DNA from: Fasciolopsis buskii
Lineage: Eukaryota > Platyhelminthes > Trematoda > Plagiorchiida > Fasciolidae
Reading direction: 5' to 3'
Assembly (NCBI GenBank): GCA_008360955.1
Contig: LUCM01004960.1
Span: forward strand, 136,830-200,829
DNA length: 64,000 bases
Within the stretch, counting starts at the first letter, position 1. Each line of letters opens with the position of its first letter. The position numbers and the translations under genes are program-made. The notes under the pieces were generated by a model. It did not search any database. It worked only from the letters and a program-made list of their open reading frames with translations, and was not told the DNA's origin. Below are positions 38,501 to 53,500 of this stretch, in pieces.

Positions 38501-41500
38501 GAGGTGAAAGTCGCGTGCTAGAATCCTAACACCGCCGGTCAACTTCCCAACTCGGCACCTCTCTGTTGGTAGCGGCTCCCTTTCTGAAAAGTGATTTGTA
38601 CTACGAGTTAAATAAAAAAGGAAATGAAAGGTAAAACTTGAAGAAGTTGAACACTGTTCCCTTTGCTTCTGTCGTGTTCCAATAACACTCATGTAAGCCT
38701 TAATTGAGTAGATGAACTGTGATCTAGACGATATTCGGGTGTGCGAATACAAACATGTTCAGAAGCGTGTTCGGCATTGGTTCAGTCTACCGTCGGGGTG
38801 GAAGGGCGAATAGGTCATCTTCAAGTTTGATGTCAGTGTCTTATCGCAATCTGGATCTTTTATTTATGGGGCAAACTTCCTTGTTGTGAATAAACCCATT
38901 CAAATTGTACAATGCTAGAATCGTTGCAGTCGGCTTGCTGCATTGTTTCACTGATTTTCGGTACTATGCACACGAACAGATACGGGAGAACTGATACCTA
39001 CCATCCAGTCGGATCTAAGTTTGCTGGTCTATTGAATTGGCTCTTAGTGTAGGCGCAATATAACATGTGATGACCTTGCATTTCGTGTCTCTGGAATCGA
39101 TTAAGACAACAGCACTAATTCGTACCAGCCGTCCTGTGGGGTCTCGTCACATCTTTGCGAACTGTATACTGCAGGGTAAATATACATGCATATAAATAGC
39201 ATTTATTTATAAAGTCAAAGTACAAACGAGCACATTTAAGGGAGCAAATGTTAGCATTAACGAACCGCGCCTTGTTAAGACACATAAACTGTTAATCCCT
39301 CCATAATGGTAGCACAGATCAGAACTGTAATAGTGAATCACCGACATTCCTTCAAAATTGCGCTGTTTCGTGTTTGTTTTAGGGTAATACGTTTTCCCTC
39401 GCAAAAGTTGTGATGACGATAACTTCAACTTTGCTAGGTCGATTAGTTATTACACTGTGGCAAACGTTTCTTCCAATGCCTTCTTCCATCTGATCGGAAA
39501 GTGATCGATTATTCGAGGATGTCGTTGCCAATTCGGGTGTAGACGACTGATTACTCACACTTGGAACTAACACACACAGACTGTTGTCGTTCAACAGGTG
39601 ATACTCGTATACTGATGGTTTTAAAAGCGTTGGAATTTGGTCACTTTCGGATTGGCGCTACATGTGAATCCGATTACTGTTGACAATTTAGACAAGCTTT
39701 TGCTTCCCGTTTGTTTGCTTCTGCCTTGAAATGTTTATGATTAAAAATCCTATCAGATCATTGATTATTTGTATGATTTTCCATTGTATTCTTATCTGAA
39801 TGGCTTTCAGGCATATTAGCTAACAGTTCAGCCAGGCGTGTCCGCATTCAACATAGGCAGAAGTAAAAAAATGAAACAAGGACAAGTAACCGAGCGAAAA
39901 GGGGCGCTTCACTAGGAGTGAAGTATGATCCACTTAGTGCGTTGTCTTTTTTCTTTAGTATGCAAGCAATAGTTATATATACATATATATATATACCACC
40001 AGAATCTAATCCGTAGCATCAGGAGTGGGCATGGGCGCTCTTCGTCGAAGAGTCCAAAGAAGGACCGCAACTGTGATTTCTTGATAATTCTTTGTCAGTT
40101 GGGTTTCGCCAACCTTAGGAAGGAGAGCAGAACGCCCCAGAATGTATTTATGTATATATAGAAATTGTAAGTAGTATCCAGTGCATATATATACATATAT
40201 ATAAGGAAAAGGTATTTTTCACAAATGTCAGTGCGAAAACGCAGACCGCGATCCAGTGGCGGGGGTACTAATAGGTCAGATCAACATCAAAACTACGGGT
40301 ATTGTCCACGGCAAACGTGACAAAAGATTCAAAGGGACTGCAACTGAACACAGGGCTAAGTTCCTCAATCACAAAGAAACGCAATTCACCGGTTATCATG
40401 AGATCACTAGGTCGATTCTGCGATGTGACTTTATGAGGTTAGGAAAAATCACAAGGAACATCAAACACGGACCAGAAGAGAATATTGGTGAAACAAAATG
40501 AAAACGTTAAGTCTTGAAGTTTGAAACTCACTGTGTTTAAAGGTGTAAAAAGGAAACAGCTATACTTCGCAGTTGCATGGTTGAATACGCGTAATGAACA
40601 ACAAAGATTGCTGCCTATAATGACTTCTAAACATCTGTTGTGGTTCCCTTGATAGAACAAGAGGTGTTATGAGCTGAGACTAAAGTGAATTGTTCAATAT
40701 TTGATAAAATGTTACCAAGTCTGTTGAAATCAGAATAGCTGCATGTGAACTGGACAAAACACTTCCAACTTTCATACCGAAAACAGACAAAGTGAAGGAA
40801 AATCATTTAGTTGCGTAGAAAATAATTGTTTTAGTTGAGGCTGACACTCTTGTGTGGTTCGGATTTGTTGAGTGAGGACATTGAAGAAGTTCAACTTCGC
40901 AATTTGCTCTCACAACCAACGGGTTAGCTAGCCGAGCAATCAGGTCTGCTGCATTTCCAAATACCTCTAATTATAGCGACGCAGCTAGGATGCGTGAACT
41001 GAACAAAAAACGGAAAAGAAACCTAGCCGAGTACATCTAGCTGAGTTTGTTGCATTTAACTTATTTGTTGAGTAGGTGAACAAGTTAGGCAGTTTCAACT
41101 ACGTTTGGTCTGTTGGTTTGTTAAACAGAAATGAAAATATCTTGAAGCCAGTTGTGCGTAAATATAACGGTCTGAGCGTTGTGAAACGGAAAAGTTAGAA
41201 GGATGTCTGACTTGATATCAACCGGACAATATTTCATCGGCTCTATTTCTTGGTAGCTCTTGTCCGTTTTTACCGACTCTAGAGATAACAAGTGAATCGT
41301 GGAATAGCCGATTTTAACTGCTCAATCAATCAGTCAGTTGTTACGGCACACGTAGTACAAATGTATGCGTCGCGTCTAAAACTGCGTTCAAATCCGCCGG
41401 AATTCGAAGATGTTTCTCATTTTGCTTCATTCTACGCTTGTCAAAATTTGCCAAAGCAAAATTTGTCAGATTCGTATTATCTATACGGCTTTCCTAGATG

Positions 41501-44500
41501 GACGTGTAATTCACTTACTAATTCAGGTCGCCATTAACAACTGGTCATTCAACAACCACCACCCTCCCAATGCTCGCAGTCACTTTCATTGCCGTGGATG
41601 TAAAGCGCTTTAGACATCTGCTGATTGGTTGTTCATTGGGATAGAATAAGAAGGATAATAAAGGACCCATAGCAATCAATTGTTCTGGAGCAATACGGTG
41701 ACGTACTCGCGTTGGTTGTCAATAATGCGAAACATAATGAGGCTAGATACGTGATGTGTGCAGGTGGAAGGCCGTCTGAATCCCATAACGTATATGCATC
41801 AGTTCTATGGCCAAATTCCAAATAATTCTTCATCACGGATTGGCAATACCAAATTCGATTTGAATAGTGAATGTCAATTAGACGGAAGAGGTCCCATTTG
41901 AGGGCAGGCAAATGTAGAATTTGGTTCTGTTGTTTCAACACGCGGACTGATGCCTTTGGTTTTTGACCACGAGTACGTTTCAACTCTTTCTACTGCATTT
42001 TGCTTCCAGCCCTCCTGAGTTCCAGTAGCCAAAATTTGTTTTAACCGTAACCTAAAGTAATGGGGATGTAAGAACTCATATCACTTTCACCTGAAAAAAC
42101 CGATAACCGTGATAGGGAGATGATTTGTCCTCCTGCCAACTCGTATTGTTTCTTAGTTCAAGCTAATGTGTTTGAATCACGAGATTCTTACAGGCATGAA
42201 GGCACATAATGTTTACTGGGGAGAAGGCATGCTGTTATCAAATTTCGGAACAGGTTGGTCTTAGCTGCAGTTTCCAGTTCTGCAAATATCCTTTTTCCAT
42301 TATTTTCAATCATCCGGTTTCCGTTTCTGTTTGGACGTTCTTACTTCACTTAGGACTTCCATAATTTCGTCTGTCTTTCCCCGAAATTCTGCATCTCTCA
42401 CATTGACCGAGAACAACGGAAGTTACGTTAGCTTTCAAGGGTCGGAGTTCCGTGATGCGATCCTCAGTAAACGAAATGTGCCGTCTCGCGTTTACCTTTA
42501 GGTATTGTTTTTTCAACCGGGCTAACTTCGTGTTAAATCAGTGACACTTTTGCTTAGCGGTGTTACTGGAGAAAATTGGACAAAGAAAGCTCAAAATCTG
42601 ATAAGACATTTTGTGCGTTTTTGAGTCTTTTTCAGTAAAATATATTATTCACCAAAAGACTGTGGTTCAATTCGCGTGCGACTGAGCACGTACAGTAAAG
42701 TATTGCTAAGGAAACTCTAAACTCCCATGCTTATTTCTGATTTTATCAGCTTCTGGTTCTTTGGATTGTTAAGATTATTTTGCTTTTCGGTTTTGAATAT
42801 GCCGAACCACTTTGGAGCAGAATTCGAAGATTTTATTCAATGAAATGACTAGTAAGGTAGGCCGGTAAGTTGCTGTTACGTGTGTGTTTGATCTGATCAA
42901 TCGGACCTTGGACGAGAGAGAAATAAACATCTAATTTTCGAATGCATCTTTGTAATATGACTCCGTAAGATCATCGAGAATTGTGCGTGCCTGTGTGTGC
43001 TTGGACCGAATGTCGTGAGTTCAGTCAAAAGTCATTATGTATCATTCTATATGATACAGCACAGCTACGCGCTCTGTAATCGTTTTGGTATGTATTGTCA
43101 CTTAGACACCGGAATCAGATTCCACTTGAAGGAGTTTGCAACAATCCTGCAGTGGTTTGCTCCACAATTTAATTGCTAATATAATTTCAATTATTGGAAT
43201 CCAGATGTCAAGTTTTCTAGTTTTGCCTGGTCTAATCAGATGGATTGTGTTGTAGTAATGAATACGTCAGCATCAGAAGACCCGTTAAATTGCCTGGGAA
43301 CAGTGTGCCGATAAAATTTTGTCCAATATGGGACAGAAAAAGTCCCTGAAACGTTTGCTCAAATCGCGAACACAAGTTCCCAGGTGAATCTTGTTCACGT
43401 TTTGTTCTCAGCCTAGGAGCAAATAAACTAATCATTGACGCCCGTGGAGTTCCTAGGTGAGTGCTCGCGGTTTCTGTTCATTGCATGCAAGCATAACCAT
43501 GACTTCATATACTATCTGCAATCGTAACTCCGTAACTGTTCGGAGAACGTCAGTTGAAACCACTTAGCCAAGAACTGATCGATCTCTTGTACCTGACGGA
43601 CAAATCATTCATTTCTGTTGGCACATGATTACAAGAACAGCTGCCCGAATCCGAATGTTTCCATGCTTTGTTCATGAAGCCAATAAAAGAACGGAGTATG
43701 CCGTAAAGCGGATATAATGATTAGAAGGCAACTTAGTAGGACAGAAATCATAGAATTTTCGAGAGAATTCTGTCCGCCACTTATCTCGATGACATAATTT
43801 AGCTTTCGTTATTCAATAGACATAATCAGAAAGTTGTTCTCTAGGGGCATATGGTAACTTATGTTTGAAGTACGCGAGTAAGAATCGTCGGCAGTCCGAG
43901 TTCAACGATCACCGGGACGGAGGGGAATGACGACAGTTTACGAATTTGTGCCAAACGACGAAATTCGAATGGTTGCACAAAAACTAATACGAGTTGCTTG
44001 GATAGCCGCTTTAGTTCGACTTATTTACTGCTCGTGTGATTCCTCACGATCCCGTGACCAGCTTATTAAAATAGAATGTCCCGCTAAATTGCCTATGGTC
44101 CCTTTATCAAATAACACATTTGTGTTGATAGAGTAGAACAACTAAGCAATAATGGCAGCTAAAAACCTATTCAATAGAATTTTAATTTAATAAGACACGA
44201 GAATAAAAGAGCACATATGCATACGTGAATTTACCCAAGTTGACTGGTTTAGGACTCAGAATATCAGCCGAGAACCGACCGAGCGAACGTTTTGCCTAAA
44301 TTTGTTGCAGACGGGCGATCATTGAACTTTTATGACTTTGCCAATCTGTTCTCAGACACAGAATTGGGACAGTCCCCTGAATTTGGCTTGCCTGAGCAAG
44401 TGAAAACTAGTGATGCTTCATCTTTTCAGATCAGTGATCTTGGGTGCATCAGATTAAGTGATTCCTTTCCATCGATCAGCAGATTGACAATCCCACGATG

Positions 44501-47500
44501 AGTGAAGGTTCGTGACAAGCGTGATTCCATGAAGCCCACGAACGTAATCTTCGTGCGTTTTTTTCCCCACATGGCTCCACGTTTGCGCTTAAGGCGCCAC
44601 GAATCGGTGAGCATAGAATGAAGTTACAGTTCTTGGAGGCGTGTATTTGATCTACAACGAGAAACGTAGCTCAGATTTAGATACTTATCGTCGCTGGGAT
44701 ATCTCAGTTCACTTTTTAACGAATCTGGCTGACTTTTACTTTCAGTCTTACATAAAACTTTGTTCCGTAATGCGCGTAAGTTGCTTTTGGTTTCATTATT
44801 CCAAACCATACTTAATATAGTTGTCTGGCACGTGATTCTTGCCGAATAAGATGTTTTTGGACTATTTGCTGAGACCGTATGGTCAGCATTGTTTGGCTTA
44901 TTGTCATCTCACAGATTTAGTATTTATAATTTAGCAGAACAGTGAACTCGAGAGGGAGACTTCGGTCAAAGACTCATCTTGAATGTTCATACCCAGAGTC
45001 AAGTTCTTAGTATTTATAACCGACAAGTATAGCTTTGAAATGCTCACTTTTATTTTCTTCCGAATGAGTGCTTTTGTCTACGAGCCAAACTGCTTGGGTG
45101 CCGTGATCGAGGTAGACCTAGTAAAGCAATTAGGAAGCTCGACATAGCTGCACCGATTTTAAACAAATCCTGACAATCTGATAAGAGAGACATCTTTCGA
45201 GTTCTCGGGTGGAACGATGTGAATCGGCTACATAAGCCGAATTCTACGGCGCGTAAACGACAAAGAATGTATTGATCTTCGAATAGCTTAGAAGACATTG
45301 CGTGTCTTGCTGTTGTTGTTGCCAGCGAGATTTTACCTTGCGAAGATTGTATTTCCCAGAGCTATTTGACATGTCAAAGATCGATATCTGTCCTTTCGCG
45401 CTCTGTTCGATTTCGACTGAACGATAAAAACTACTTCGGTTTTTAATAGACATTTGTGAATCCGAAATTCAATTGCAAACGATTGGGGAGCCGACTAATT
45501 AAGAGAATCGTCCACTCTACAAAGGGATTTTAATGAAATTTAATAAAACTAATTCGAATTCAGTTCAATGGATTTTCAAATTCCAGATCACTTTTGTTTG
45601 GTTTAGATCACGGGATTTGGGGTCATCCGATTCACTATCTTATTGGATTCTAGAAACATGGAAGCGGTGTCTGCGCGCAAGTTTGGTGGCTCAGCATCGA
45701 TTTGCTGGATCTTCGCTATACCGAATCACACGTAAAGTTAAGCCGAATTATTCACCCAGTACTAAGTGATGCATGAAATTTTGACTTTCTACAACCTGCG
45801 CGTTAAATTACGTGACTAGCTGCACCGCTCCGACAGCAAGTTCATCCAGCAGATGTCAGGATTGTGGATGAGTTGTGTATTGTACTAGAACCGGAACAGT
45901 TTTTTTTCCAAATGAATGCAATGCGCAACTTATACGGAGGCAGGGAATAGTTTAACTTTCTGGTTGTTATCCTTAGGTGCAACCAATGAAATTTTCGAGA
46001 GCACATTATTACATTTTTTTAGGTTTCTTCGTACCCCGTCTATTTCGTCGTCTCCTTAACTTCTTGAACGTCCGAGCAACTAAAAGTAATATTTACACTC
46101 AGCAGGACAAAATTCTACGGTTGATGGTGGTCATTGGGATAAGGTCGTGACCACTTGACAGAAAGGTCACGAGTTCGAGTACTCCCACGGCCGGTCAACG
46201 TCCCCATTTGGTAGCCCTTCGTTCGACCCGGCTCTCTAGCTGTAAAACAATGTAAACTGCAACTTCATTGGTAAAGGAATTAGAAGATAAGTGATAAAAG
46301 AAACAAAGGAACGGCAAAAATTACTTGAAATCTAAACCCTGGATCGATAACGAGTGCTTGCACAACAGCAAGCCAGCTGAGTAACTAATGTCACTTTGAC
46401 AGTTCCTCACTTAATATGCGTGTGTACCCATCTTTTTCACAGGTGAGGACGCCTCTAAAATGTGGTACTTACAGAGCGAATTGCACGACTATAACGGCGA
46501 ATTCACATACGAATCCTGTAAGTCACTCTAATTTGTGATGTGTTCGTGAGCTTTGGTTCGCTTATATTAGTTCTGGCTCTCGGTTTGGCAAATGAAATGG
46601 GCTGTGAATCAAACTCAAATAGACGAGAAACAGTGCATATAGTTAATCATTCCAAGTAATATTGCTTTATAAGTGGCTGGATCTGCTTCATCGGTCATGT
46701 AGACGTGCAAGTTAGGAACAAGTCGTCGTTTATGATACCATCGAATCTCGGTCCGGAAATTGATGGGATGGAAATTTCGAAAAGAGAGAGAATAATTGAC
46801 TTGGACAAGGTGCCGCAACAGAGCATGTCTCTTGAGAACCTTGAAAGAAAAACGTAAGCACACCAACTTCCAGGATGGAATCATTCAGGACACATTTTTC
46901 CTAAAATAGTTTTGAACAGAAGGAGACGGATTTGTCTGAACACTCCGCTTATTTCTGGAACTGATTTTACTAATTTACAAATGATACAGAGATCAGTTAA
47001 CGCAGGAAGCACCGGCAACGAAACGATGCAAGAAACCCCGTCGTGATCGGTGCCTAGGTACAGCTTAGAAACAGATAACACGACCGTCAATTGCGACACA
47101 TCTTCAATTAATAGACGGTATGACGGCTTTGGTTGCCAACGCATGGTAATTGATTTCATGCAGAATAAACGATCACTATGGGAGCCTAGTTCTGGACAAT
47201 TGGTTGACCTTTAACTAATATTGAATTAAATCGTAGATATCCCGCTTGTGTCCAGCACTTTTTGTCTCCTCTGCAATGAGGTGGATTGAGAAAATAAATC
47301 GCTTAACTTCGTGAGTGTTTCGTCTTGGACATTCATGAACAACATATAGCTGTCAAACTGGAATATTCACCGAGTCGTTGAGAAATAAACGTTTCCTGAA
47401 TAGTTCCATTGCTTACTACACATTTCAACAAACATACGACAGTAAAATTTGGCCCAAGATTGCTTGCAAACCAGCTTTGAAAGCAATGCACCCACAGCAA

Positions 47501-50500
47501 CGGGAGCTGATTGGACGTTTCTGTCTTCTGGAATTCTGTGGTTCCATGCAATGCACCTTGCAACGTCCAATGTTTATGCCGGCTAGAAGAATTAATCAGT
47601 ATACGACAAGTTTTCTCCTATGCGGTCTCTTCCGTTCAAAAGCGCTCACTGTGATATTTTTGGAGTAAATTAGTTTACAAATGAAATCAATGGATATATA
47701 ATAAACGGTGTCGATATGCACGCAAGTTACCCAGTGCTTCTTAAAACCGTTGGTGCAAATCAGAACTTGCAATGAACAGTTATTCAGGGATTAAAGAATG
47801 CCCCTTTTCGGAAACAAATCAGGGGTTAAATGGTTATGGGTGCCCATCAGGTATGCGTACCGATGCATTCCCTTTCCCTTATCACCGATTTCTGCTCTGC
47901 AATATGATCTGTCCTTTGCAGTGCACGTGGATGATGATTTCACTTGGCAGAATTAATGACCGTGACACCAACCACTTTTGTTTTCGGGAGAAGTTTATTC
48001 TTTTATCCAAAACAACAGTACTACAAAGAAGAAAATGTCAACTTAAAAGACCAAGTTTCTTTTGTGAAAGATGTCTTAGACTAGCTGACAAAACACAGCC
48101 CCAGGAATCGAAAACGGCATTCAAAAATGACAGGCCATCCGTCCACGCTGGTGGTAATTCAGACGAAATTCCAGGACGAACTATAAACATTACGAAAATC
48201 ACAAACCATTGCTGCATGTCTCTGTTTGCGAATTTTGGAGTGACGCCACTAGCGGAGGTCTTACGACCTTCCTCCAGACCACGTGTCAATGTTTATACTT
48301 CATTTGCGTTTCATATTATTTTTTCATAAGTAACAATAAATTATTTTTACTGCTGTAAAGGGAACATAATTCTCTCTGCTTATGCTGACCATAAAGAGAA
48401 GCACCTTTTGCCATTAATCAATTCAAAATGTGTTGGTAAACTTTGTGATGCTACTTCCCTTCTGACTTCTTTTGTTTACTTGAATTTAATTGGGATTTTC
48501 AGTGCTATCCTACTTGTGGTTAGCCAGTGTTCATTGGATTCGACGGCTTTCTAGTCTACTCCTAAGTGAGCGGCAATATTGTGCACATTCCGGTCAAGTG
48601 ACGTTCAGGATGTTACTTCTAATCACATTTATATGCCATAGGCTATCCGATTCCAATCTATATGACCTGTAAAAACCCAAATTCTCACCGATTCTAATCA
48701 CCTGGTAGTTCTGAGAGTCAAAACATGCTGGTTTGTGCACCAAATAAAAAAACTGTCTCGCCGCCATCGTGATAGCCGCAACCGGGACTTTTGACTCAAA
48801 ACTCTCACCCGTATAACAATGAGACGTTAGTCGAGGTTAAGAATGCTGAGCGCTAACAAACCGACCGATACGCAACTTGACAAAAGCAATGGATAGGATG
48901 AACTTCATCACACGATTAGAAAACCGACGCCGTAGGGACTTTATTGTTTGCACTATTCATGGGATTTTGTGCGCAGCACTGGTGGGGAATCTAGCCTCAA
49001 AATAGTAGAATGACTAGCGTTTTCGACCGGCACGGTGAATTTATTCTGTGAACGCAAGTCATTTGCACATCAATGACTAATTACACACATAGCTAGGACA
49101 GTTCTAGTTGTTCTATCTCATTTTCCACCATTTGCTTAAGGAACAGAAACACAAATTACGGGGACCAATGAAAAACGAAAGGTGAGTCAAGCTGACCACA
49201 TTCATCAGGACCGAATGATCTAAGGAGTGCATCGAAAAATCGATTTAATATGTACTGGTTTTTATTGTGAATTATGGAATGTTAATAATACGGAGTTGTT
49301 GGTAGGTGTAATGCGCCATCGTTTGGGTTACCGTGGGTAGTCTTTCTCATCTGATTGTAAAAATTGCCTTGAGAAAGTCTACCCATGGTGATCGAATCGT
49401 TGGTGTATTACACTACCAACAATGCTGTGTTATTAACATTATATCATTCACAATAAAATGACCATACTTGAATCCGTGCTTCATGGCCTCGTACCTTATC
49501 CGGCCACGTCAATCCCGGGGTTAGACATTCTTAAATAAGATCGCATTTCTCTGGACGACAAATTTTCTAACCATTGCGATTCTTCATGTCTAGAATTCTC
49601 TTTTAGGCTATACACACCAAAATCCGTAGCCGGATTCGGTTTTTATTCCCTAGGAAATTATTGTCATCAGACTTGCTCTGCATTGCCAACTTAGATAGAC
49701 TTCGTGCTTGGCATGCATGGATCAAAATCACCCGCATCCTGCCTCGTTGCCTGATTGGGTAGTGGTCATAGACAATCTGACTGATGATCATTGTAAAGCA
49801 AAATAAAACAAGCAGGACGTGTTTTCCAATGGTTGAGGCTCACTCTCGGTTCCGTAAGGTACTTAAAGGAACCGACTGAGTGGGCATAATTCAAGTCAAA
49901 CTCCACGGGGCTGTAACATGTGCATTTGCATTTAGTAAACCGGCACCGCGACTTTCATATTATCAACTAGGACAAAATTTATTCATAGAAAAACACTTTC
50001 GATGGATGATGAGAAAGTTTAGCGTGTCCGTTTTGGATTAGACACACCATTCTTTTGTTGTTCGCCGAAATGAAATTGAATTCTATGTTTAGGCGCTCTG
50101 TTTGTATCATCATTCAATAATTGTGTAAGAATTCTGACAACAACCAACTGCTTTTACTTTCCAACTCAAGTGCCCGACCACCGATTTAATGTCCCTCAAG
50201 GTGATCACCATCGACAGTTGTCTGACCGTGCAGGTGTACAAAGAGATCATGACGAAGAACAGTCCCCCACTGGCATATATAGTCAAACATGGTCGAGCAC
50301 GAAGCACTTCGGTGTTTCAAGACACGGTCAGCTTGGGATGTAAAATCACGGTTGCTAGTATTTTACCCAGCGAACACAATTCCCATGCTGTTGTGGTTAG
50401 GGCTCAGTCTGACTGGTTCTACCGAGCTTTTAAGTGAAAGGAATCGGTGTTACTATGTCAGACCACTGTGCACTACACATAAGGCCAAACTATAAGTACA

Positions 50501-53500
50501 ATAATAGATTATGGTTTGCTTTATCTTCCAGTTAGCAGATACGGCGATGCCAATTTTATCCAAACAGAATTACCACTGCCTTAGTAATTATATTGTAATT
50601 AGACCAACAAAGACAATATTTAATAAAACAAACTGGCCTGGTGTTTCTAAGAAACAAAATCTTGGTGAAACTTCCGATGAATTCCTCGAATTTTGGCATT
50701 TATTTTCGAATTGCGTTCACTGTTATTTGATAAAACATATCATTTTCCGTATATTGACAAACAATGGTAATAATGGACGAAAAGGATCATTCTCGTGCTT
50801 TGTCGACGTCATAGCTGCATTTAGAATATAACAGACTGCAAAAGCCAGGTGTTTGTTCGGCCCGCGTTAACAGTAAGTCTCGTTACCACAGGGATCACAT
50901 TTTACCATTCGCGACTTCTTTCAACTCCATTTCCAATATGAATCGAACCGCATTCGGGACAAGGTTACTTCACACAAATGATATGGAGCGATACAAAAAT
51001 TGCCGGATTTGGTTGTGCAGTTAGTCCGGACGGATTCGCTTGTTACATCGTCGGTCATTACATGCCCAAAGGGAATGTCCGTGGTCAGTTCGCATCCAAC
51101 GTACTCCCAGCCAGATTGGATAGATTTTCGGGTAAGTGGCTTGCCAATAATCGTGAATAAAACATTAGTCTGATATTGTTAATGCTGAACAGAAGTGAAC
51201 GGTCTTAAAATTTTGAATCAGCCAGTATCTTCGTGGTTATGCAAATGTGGGGGCTAAAGCGAGATACAAAGGGTTTTGACAAACCTCACAATTCCCGCAG
51301 TTTGTTCACTGCTATCCTGTTTGATAGATCTCATCAGTAAACTTCTTCGAGTAATCAATATCACATTAGCAAGTACAATTTTCTGCGATAGCCCACTGGC
51401 GGTGTTTGGTTGCTTACACTTTTATTTTCGCCGTCTCCAGTAGTTTGTTCGAATTCATTTCATTTAGTCGACTTGAGAGGGACTCTGAATATCGAAAGGC
51501 AACTTTGCTAGCGAATTTGCTTGTTTGTTTGGCTAATGAGCCCGTGTATGTTTGCCTGTTTATATCTGTGTCTTTTGACTGCTCGCTACTGAGCAGTGCG
51601 GCAGGTTTTATGGGAGAAGATGAGTGACCAAACAAGATGAGATATTGTAGACAAGTACATCAACCATCCTTGCCTTACGTGGGCTGCCAGTTGGGTGACG
51701 AAAGTGCAGTACTGCATTCCCGAGCACTTTGCAGACAATCCGTGCGGTGTAAGAGATTAGGATACGCAGTTCAAACGAAGTTCTGAATACCACATTATTA
51801 ATAACCAATACTTGCACTTATTGCATGGCCAAAGAAACAATCTGCTGTCAAATGTCTTCACATCTATTCAGTTTTCAGTGGATGTTCAGTCACTCTGTAG
51901 AATGATTTGCGGTGGTCACTTCTCCCTGCGGTAGGAGCTTGCGTTCGTTCACGCAATAGGAACCCCCATCAGGAGTAGAACTGAATTCCCAAGAGATTTG
52001 CGACTTCAGATAAATTGATCAGACCATATTATAATTTCATAAAAATGAAAGGAAAGTCAACTGTGGATGGAACACGTTTGGTTTTGTAAACAGTCGGTTC
52101 CTCACGAACAGATGATAGTACTCTTTGCCGAAGCATCTTGCCCTGAGGGGCCGGCGAGTAAACCTGTGATGCCCAGGGGAGACATGACGTTTCTTCACAT
52201 CACTGGAAGCAATAAGTGAAATTTACCTGTCCAATAGCAATTACCCAGTCTTAAGTAAAAAATTACACGTGATCGTGGTTGAATACGTTTTAACCACGGG
52301 GTTTCACAAGACTGGTGTCAGAGATAATGCATACAGGTCCAGAGAATTCTGAATTCAACACAGCAGATATGTTTGCTGTCATTTATCTTGGCGAATAAAG
52401 TAATGTCATCATTTTCACTGAGGGTCTGCCGATCGGAAAGCTTCAAACGATTCCTCGAATGCACATTCAACTCTAGCGTTAGAATCTAATTTTATTCACA
52501 AGGATTTCTGCTGTTTCTCTTAGAGATTTTCGGTTCCGATATCGATCTGATATCATTTCTCGATTTTAGCACTTTCTGTCTTTAACTTACGTTATTCTAT
52601 ATTTTGGGATAGCCACTGAACTGATTTTACGATACCTGTTCAAGTAAATTAGTCAGGTGACCTCTGACTCCCAAGTACTAGGCTCGAACATGGATCGACG
52701 TGGTGCTGTCTTTCAGTTGATGGATTGCTACCGCTTTTGATTGTCAATTTCCTTGGTCGAATCAATGCGTAGTTTCGAGTTCCGCCGGGACCTAAATGAT
52801 TTCACAATTGAGTTACTGCTAAATGAAATCATCATCCAAGATCTTGAGTTCATATCTGATTTATATCTTCTGAATATAATTAGCAGAAATTTATTTCGCC
52901 TAACACCCTGAAGTATTCCACTTTGGAAAAATCGTTTCAACGCTAGCGGACCGAATAACAGAGGCGCAGTCAAAATGTCTGTGTACTTTTACAATTTACT
53001 CATTAGACTGCTTCCTAGTTTTTCGCTGACTACTGTTTATTCCCAACAGGGATGTAAAAGCTGTCCAGTTGTGCATTTGTTTCACTCACTACAGCAAACA
53101 AAACAAATAGACTACCGAAAACAAGGCAATGTGCACTCAATTGTACAAGGAAGCTTCGAGAATTAGTTTGTACCCTTGATTGCCAGATCTATATGACAAA
53201 AAGATAAGTCTGAATCACATGGATTGCACTGCAGCTGATGATGAAAACTTCTACAACACCCATAGGACAAGTTTAACCTAGAGTAGCCCACAGATCACTG
53301 GACGTGTTTTTGGAAAGATGGACCGATTTGTTTTTGATTTGGTACACGCGAATATGTATGCGAAGCAAGAATAAGCATGCTCAATCGCGGGAAGCGTGAA
53401 TACACAAGCTCACGCAAACACTGGCTGATTGAGACTTAGTGGTTGAAGAACTTTTCAATTGATTCACTTGATTGTGTCGATAACCAACGAGTAATTTTGG

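Larger units (their letters stand above)
37738..46442 (+). other. Gene 2 intron 2
   Basis: 8705 nt. It holds family A SINEs at 38472-38650 and 46130-46320 and a TA-bounded segment at 39972-40206. The remaining sequence shows no family motif in any frame. Confidence 0.6.
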
